DNA of 64,000 bases. Source: an uncultured Aquimarina sp. (GTDB lineage: Bacteria > Bacteroidota > Bacteroidia > Flavobacteriales > Flavobacteriaceae). The stretch spans positions 1-64,000 of the forward strand of contig NZ_CANLYD010000017.1 in assembly GCF_947495315.1 (NCBI RefSeq). The letters are read 5' to 3'. The notes under the pieces are model-generated. The model was not told the origin of the DNA. It searched no databases and worked only from the letters and a program-made list of their open reading frames with translations. Shown here in pieces: positions 62,301-64,000 of this stretch (position 1 is its first letter; the number at the start of each line of letters is the position of its first letter). Position numbers and translations under genes: made by a program.

Positions 62301-62526
62301 TAATACCTTTAAGGTTTCGTTCAATTTTTTCGACGATACCTTCTTCAACTTCTTCAGGAGAGGCTCCCGGATAAGTAACTGTAATCTGTATGGTTTTAGC
62401 ATCAGATAAAGGAAAAAATGAGGAATTCATTTTTTGATATCCTAGAAAGCCAAAAATTAAAAAGCCTACTATAAAAATATTTACAGCAACTGGGTATTTT
62501 ATAAAGTAACCAAGAAAGTTTTTCAT
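59380..62526 (-). CDS. RND-family efflux transporter, inner-membrane subunit
   Basis: The 1048-residue protein is a full-length RND pump with twelve membrane segments and two large periplasmic loops. Visible: VTYPGASPEEVEEGIVEKIERNLKGI near the start, GILVDDGIVIAENIYSRREKG in segment 4 with the proton-relay aspartates, and GIVGLIGIVVNDGLVFTNKF in the second half. It exports small molecules with proton antiport. The substrate cannot be told. It is 2 bp downstream of the fusion-protein gene. Confidence 0.93.
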   Translation of the reverse strand: MKNFLGYFIKYPVAVNIFIVGFLIFGFLGYQKMNSSFFPLSDAKTIQITVTYPGASPEEVEEGIVEKIERNLKGIIGIDRVSSVSQENSASVTIEILSGFDINLVLDEVKNAVDRIPSFPKTIEPPVIETIKPTRPAISFIITGKNIPLRILKEYAQDIENDLLRIDGISQISLTGFPDEEIEISISEAKLRNYNLTFEEVAKSIAEANISISGGSIKTKDEEFLIRANNKEYFADNLKDVVIKSSIDGSKVYLRDIAKLNDTFSENPDKLFYNGEQAIQIDLKNTNSEDLISSVESVKNYIKEFNATNKNIELKSTFNTADLIEDRISLLLENALVGMLLVLILLSFFLRPSVAFWVAFGLPISFFGMFILLPNYGVTLNMLSMFGMILVIGILVDDGIVIAENIYSRREKGESPIQAAVNGTLEVLKPILSAIATTILAFSVFFFLDGQIGDFFGDIALVVTLTLLVSLIEALLILPAHLAHSKDIKNIGKVSKFNKLGERFMDYLRDKIYSPVYKKCLQNKFLSFAIILFLFIITIGAFTSGIIKLTFFPTNASDQIVATINTPKGTSERVTDSIATYIENNVWKINKDLGPNEINESHITGTVKRIGPSSSSSSITINLSPSETRSISSIEITDKIRASVGNIPILEKLSFNSGANVGGAPISVSLQGENIEQINKAKEIIYSELKKNPNVKDIVDSSPKGIKEINLKLKDNAQLLGLSYNSLMTQVRNAFYGNEVQRIQRGQDEVKIWVRYDKQNRSTINNINTIEISTSNGRIPLSEVASYTIERGEVAINHLNGIREVTVEADVDNAKASAADIMIDLQTRVAKQIEDKYPEVTVSAEGQNREVNKIADSATAVFPAIIFLIYVVIVFTFRSFSQPFILLALIPFSIIGVAWGHYLHGFPMSILSYLGIVGLIGIVVNDGLVFTNKFNSFLKEGLKFEEALYETGRARFRAIFLTSITTIAGLAPLMLERSLQAQFLIPMAIAISYGIAIATILTLFILPVFLSFSNTVKVYIKYVRTGKKPTREEVERAIIEQKVANEKF

Positions 62527-62528
62527 AA

Positions 62529-63641
62529 TTATTCTAAAATTTCTACTGGCATACCTGGGTAAGCATTCGCAATGCTTTGGTTTACAATAAGAGTTTCTGC
62601 TTCCAGACCAGTTATAACAGAAGTATTACCTTGATAATTGACAATATTTATTGGCTTCAATTCTAACAGATTGTCTTTTACAACATAGACCATATTGTTT
62701 TCTAGAATGAGCGCATTATCTATTTTAAAGGCGTCTATTAAATCGCCGCCATCTATTTGGGCTTTTAGGTATTGACCATCCTTTAGGTCTCCATTACTAA
62801 CCTCTACAATGACGTTAACACTCTGTGTATCCTGATTTATTTTTCCGTTTATTCGTGTTATTTGTCCAATAAATGACTGAGAATCATCCATTGTTTTAAG
62901 ATGAACGGTAATTCCTTTTTTAAGATATTTATTATCGGACGCGGGTATCGAAAGATTGAGTTCAAAATTGGAATCATCTGTAAACTCGCCAATTTTTTGG
63001 CCACTTCTAATTAAAGTCCCAACATTTACAGTAGACTCTGTGACTATTCCATTAAAAGGGGCATTGATATAGTATTTACTCAAACGTTCTTCTAAATTTA
63101 TAATGTTGTAATACGCACTATAAATATTCTTTCCGGATACAAAAAGTTTCTCTTCATTAGTACTAAAATTTGGTAGTTCCGGAGTTTTTGAATTCACACT
63201 AAGGTTTTCTAAATAAACTTCCCATTTTTTGTAAATATTAGGATAATCTATTTCCATATCTGGCAGCATAGTAGCAATTTGATTCATTAAATCACTTCTG
63301 GCAGATTTAATTTGAGCGGTATGTTCTTTGCTATCCATAACAATTAGAGCTTGTCCTTTCCTAAACCTATTACCGATTTTAAAAGCTGTATTTGTTTTTC
63401 GAATTACACCTTGCACTTCACTATATAATTCTATTTTCTCTTTTGCATGAAGTATACCTGTCGCTTCAATAGCATAAGGAACATTAGTTAATTCTACTCG
63501 TTTTACTTTAATTACTTTTTTAGATGTCTCGGCTATGACTTCTTCCTTTTTTTCGTTGTCTTCGGTATTCAATAAATTAAAAGCCAAAATGCCTAGAATC
63601 ATGATTGAAACTCCTATAATAATGCTAACATATTTTCTCAT
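62529..63641 (-). CDS. RND periplasmic adaptor (membrane-fusion) protein
   Basis: The 370-residue protein has an N-terminal membrane anchor (about 5-24). HlyD-type parts follow: IEATGILHAKEKIELYSEVQGVIRKTNTAFKIGNRFRKGQALIVMD, an alpha-hairpin with an extra helical stretch (MLPDMEIDYPNIYKKWEVYLENL), and the beta-barrel YINAPFNGIVTESTVNVGTLIRSGQKIGEF. It links the RND pump to TolC. Confidence 0.92.
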   Translation of the reverse strand: MRKYVSIIIGVSIMILGILAFNLLNTEDNEKKEEVIAETSKKVIKVKRVELTNVPYAIEATGILHAKEKIELYSEVQGVIRKTNTAFKIGNRFRKGQALIVMDSKEHTAQIKSARSDLMNQIATMLPDMEIDYPNIYKKWEVYLENLSVNSKTPELPNFSTNEEKLFVSGKNIYSAYYNIINLEERLSKYYINAPFNGIVTESTVNVGTLIRSGQKIGEFTDDSNFELNLSIPASDNKYLKKGITVHLKTMDDSQSFIGQITRINGKINQDTQSVNVIVEVSNGDLKDGQYLKAQIDGGDLIDAFKIDNALILENNMVYVVKDNLLELKPINIVNYQGNTSVITGLEAETLIVNQSIANAYPGMPVEILE

Positions 63642-63647
63642 TTTGGT

Positions 63648-64000
63648 CTACATTTTCATGTTTTTTCTCAGATGTTTTTTGATATTTGGAGCTACATCGT
63701 CCTCATACTTTTCTAATTGTTCCTGAGACAATACTTTTTCCAGTTCAGAAAATTTTCCTTTTTTTATTTCATTCATCTCTCCAATTTTACCAAACATACT
63801 TCCTTCTGCTTCCATCAAAACAACCATTCTCTCTGTATACTTTAGATTGATTACTTCTACTTTTTCGGCTTGCTCTTTATTAAGGTTTAACTCCTCAACC
63901 ATTTGCTGTGTTTGATAATCAGCCATTTCGGTTGCATTCATTTTTTGTTGTGCAAAAGTGCTGATGTTACAAACAAGAATTATTATTACCGTTAGAATGT
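63648..64000 (-). CDS. Spy/CpxP-like small secreted protein, partial at window edge
   Basis: The reading frame runs through the right edge; the true start lies outside. The visible part begins inside a signal peptide (ILTVIIILVCNISTFAQ), followed by a helical mature region: MADYQTQQMVEELNLNKEQAEKV and FSELEKVLSQEQLEKYEDDV. The LTxxQ-like LNKEQ and LSQEQLEKY pattern fits small periplasmic chaperone-type proteins of the Spy/CpxP group. It is 6 bp upstream of the adaptor gene and so first (or second) in the efflux operon. Confidence 0.7.
   Translation of the reverse strand, partial: ILTVIIILVCNISTFAQQKMNATEMADYQTQQMVEELNLNKEQAEKVEVINLKYTERMVVLMEAEGSMFGKIGEMNEIKKGKFSELEKVLSQEQLEKYEDDVAPNIKKHLRKNMKM

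Noticed and set aside
1..64000. CRISPR array
   Set aside because: No series of regularly spaced identical repeats was seen; the repeated palindromes are single sites at promoters.

Overview
The window looks like the chromosome of a marine Bacteroidetes bacterium of the Flavobacteriaceae. Reasons seen in the sequence: AT-rich DNA, TAnnTTTG-type -7 promoter boxes in front of several genes, a secreted protein with a type IX-secretion-like C-terminal tail, many lipoproteins with the family's short lipoboxes, and tRNA-like sequence without encoded CCA. The genus cannot be fixed from the sequence alone.

Positions 1-22804 form a nitrate assimilation region. It holds a partial outer-membrane porin, a NarL-type response regulator, a secreted protein with two nitrate-sensor-like PilJ motifs, the NarK transporter, an NrtABCD-type ABC importer and two tandem hypothetical paralogs. 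An eight-gene operon on the minus strand (17265 down to 9992) encodes a globin, a haem lipoprotein, a membrane cytochrome b, a flavin/2Fe-2S reductase, a five-haem and a one-haem cytochrome, and the CcsB/CcsA cytochrome c assembly proteins. On the plus strand lie a nitrate reductase fused to a NirB-like flavoprotein, and a siroheme-reductase-like protein fused to rubredoxin. Five of the promoters share a palindrome, TAAGTAnnnnTACTTA, overlapping the -7 box, which suggests one regulon. No protein with visible siroheme-cluster cysteines, hence no evident ammonia-forming nitrite reductase, is in the window.

Positions 22805-43000 are mostly chromosomal housekeeping: an S41 protease, a carboxypeptidase-regulatory-domain protein, a hybrid histidine kinase and a nearly complete molybdenum cofactor operon (moeA, ModE-like regulator, mobA, moaD, moaE, moaCB, moaA). 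The cofactor serves the nitrate reductase. Then come a patatin-like membrane phospholipase, a RES/Xre toxin-antitoxin pair, an M13 peptidase, an ACT-domain protein and aspartate kinase.

Positions 43300-57839 hold comM (yifB) cut in two by a 13.0 kb integrative element. Joining the halves at a shared AATGT restores an uninterrupted 512-codon reading frame. Joining the element ends gives a 50 bp imperfect palindrome, as expected for the attP of a large serine integrase, and such an integrase begins about 60 bp inside the left end. The element also carries a second, different large serine recombinase with a coupled 41-residue protein, coiled-coil proteins, two Xre regulators, a tRNA-like RNA gene with its own promoter and terminator, a minimal tyrosine recombinase next to an 11-5-11 inverted-repeat site, lipoproteins, a putative outer-membrane protein and a PD-(D/E)xK nuclease-helicase fusion. 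No conjugation or phage structural genes were seen. The last part (58083-64000) is a TolC / RND / membrane-fusion efflux operon with a small secreted Spy-like protein at the window edge.
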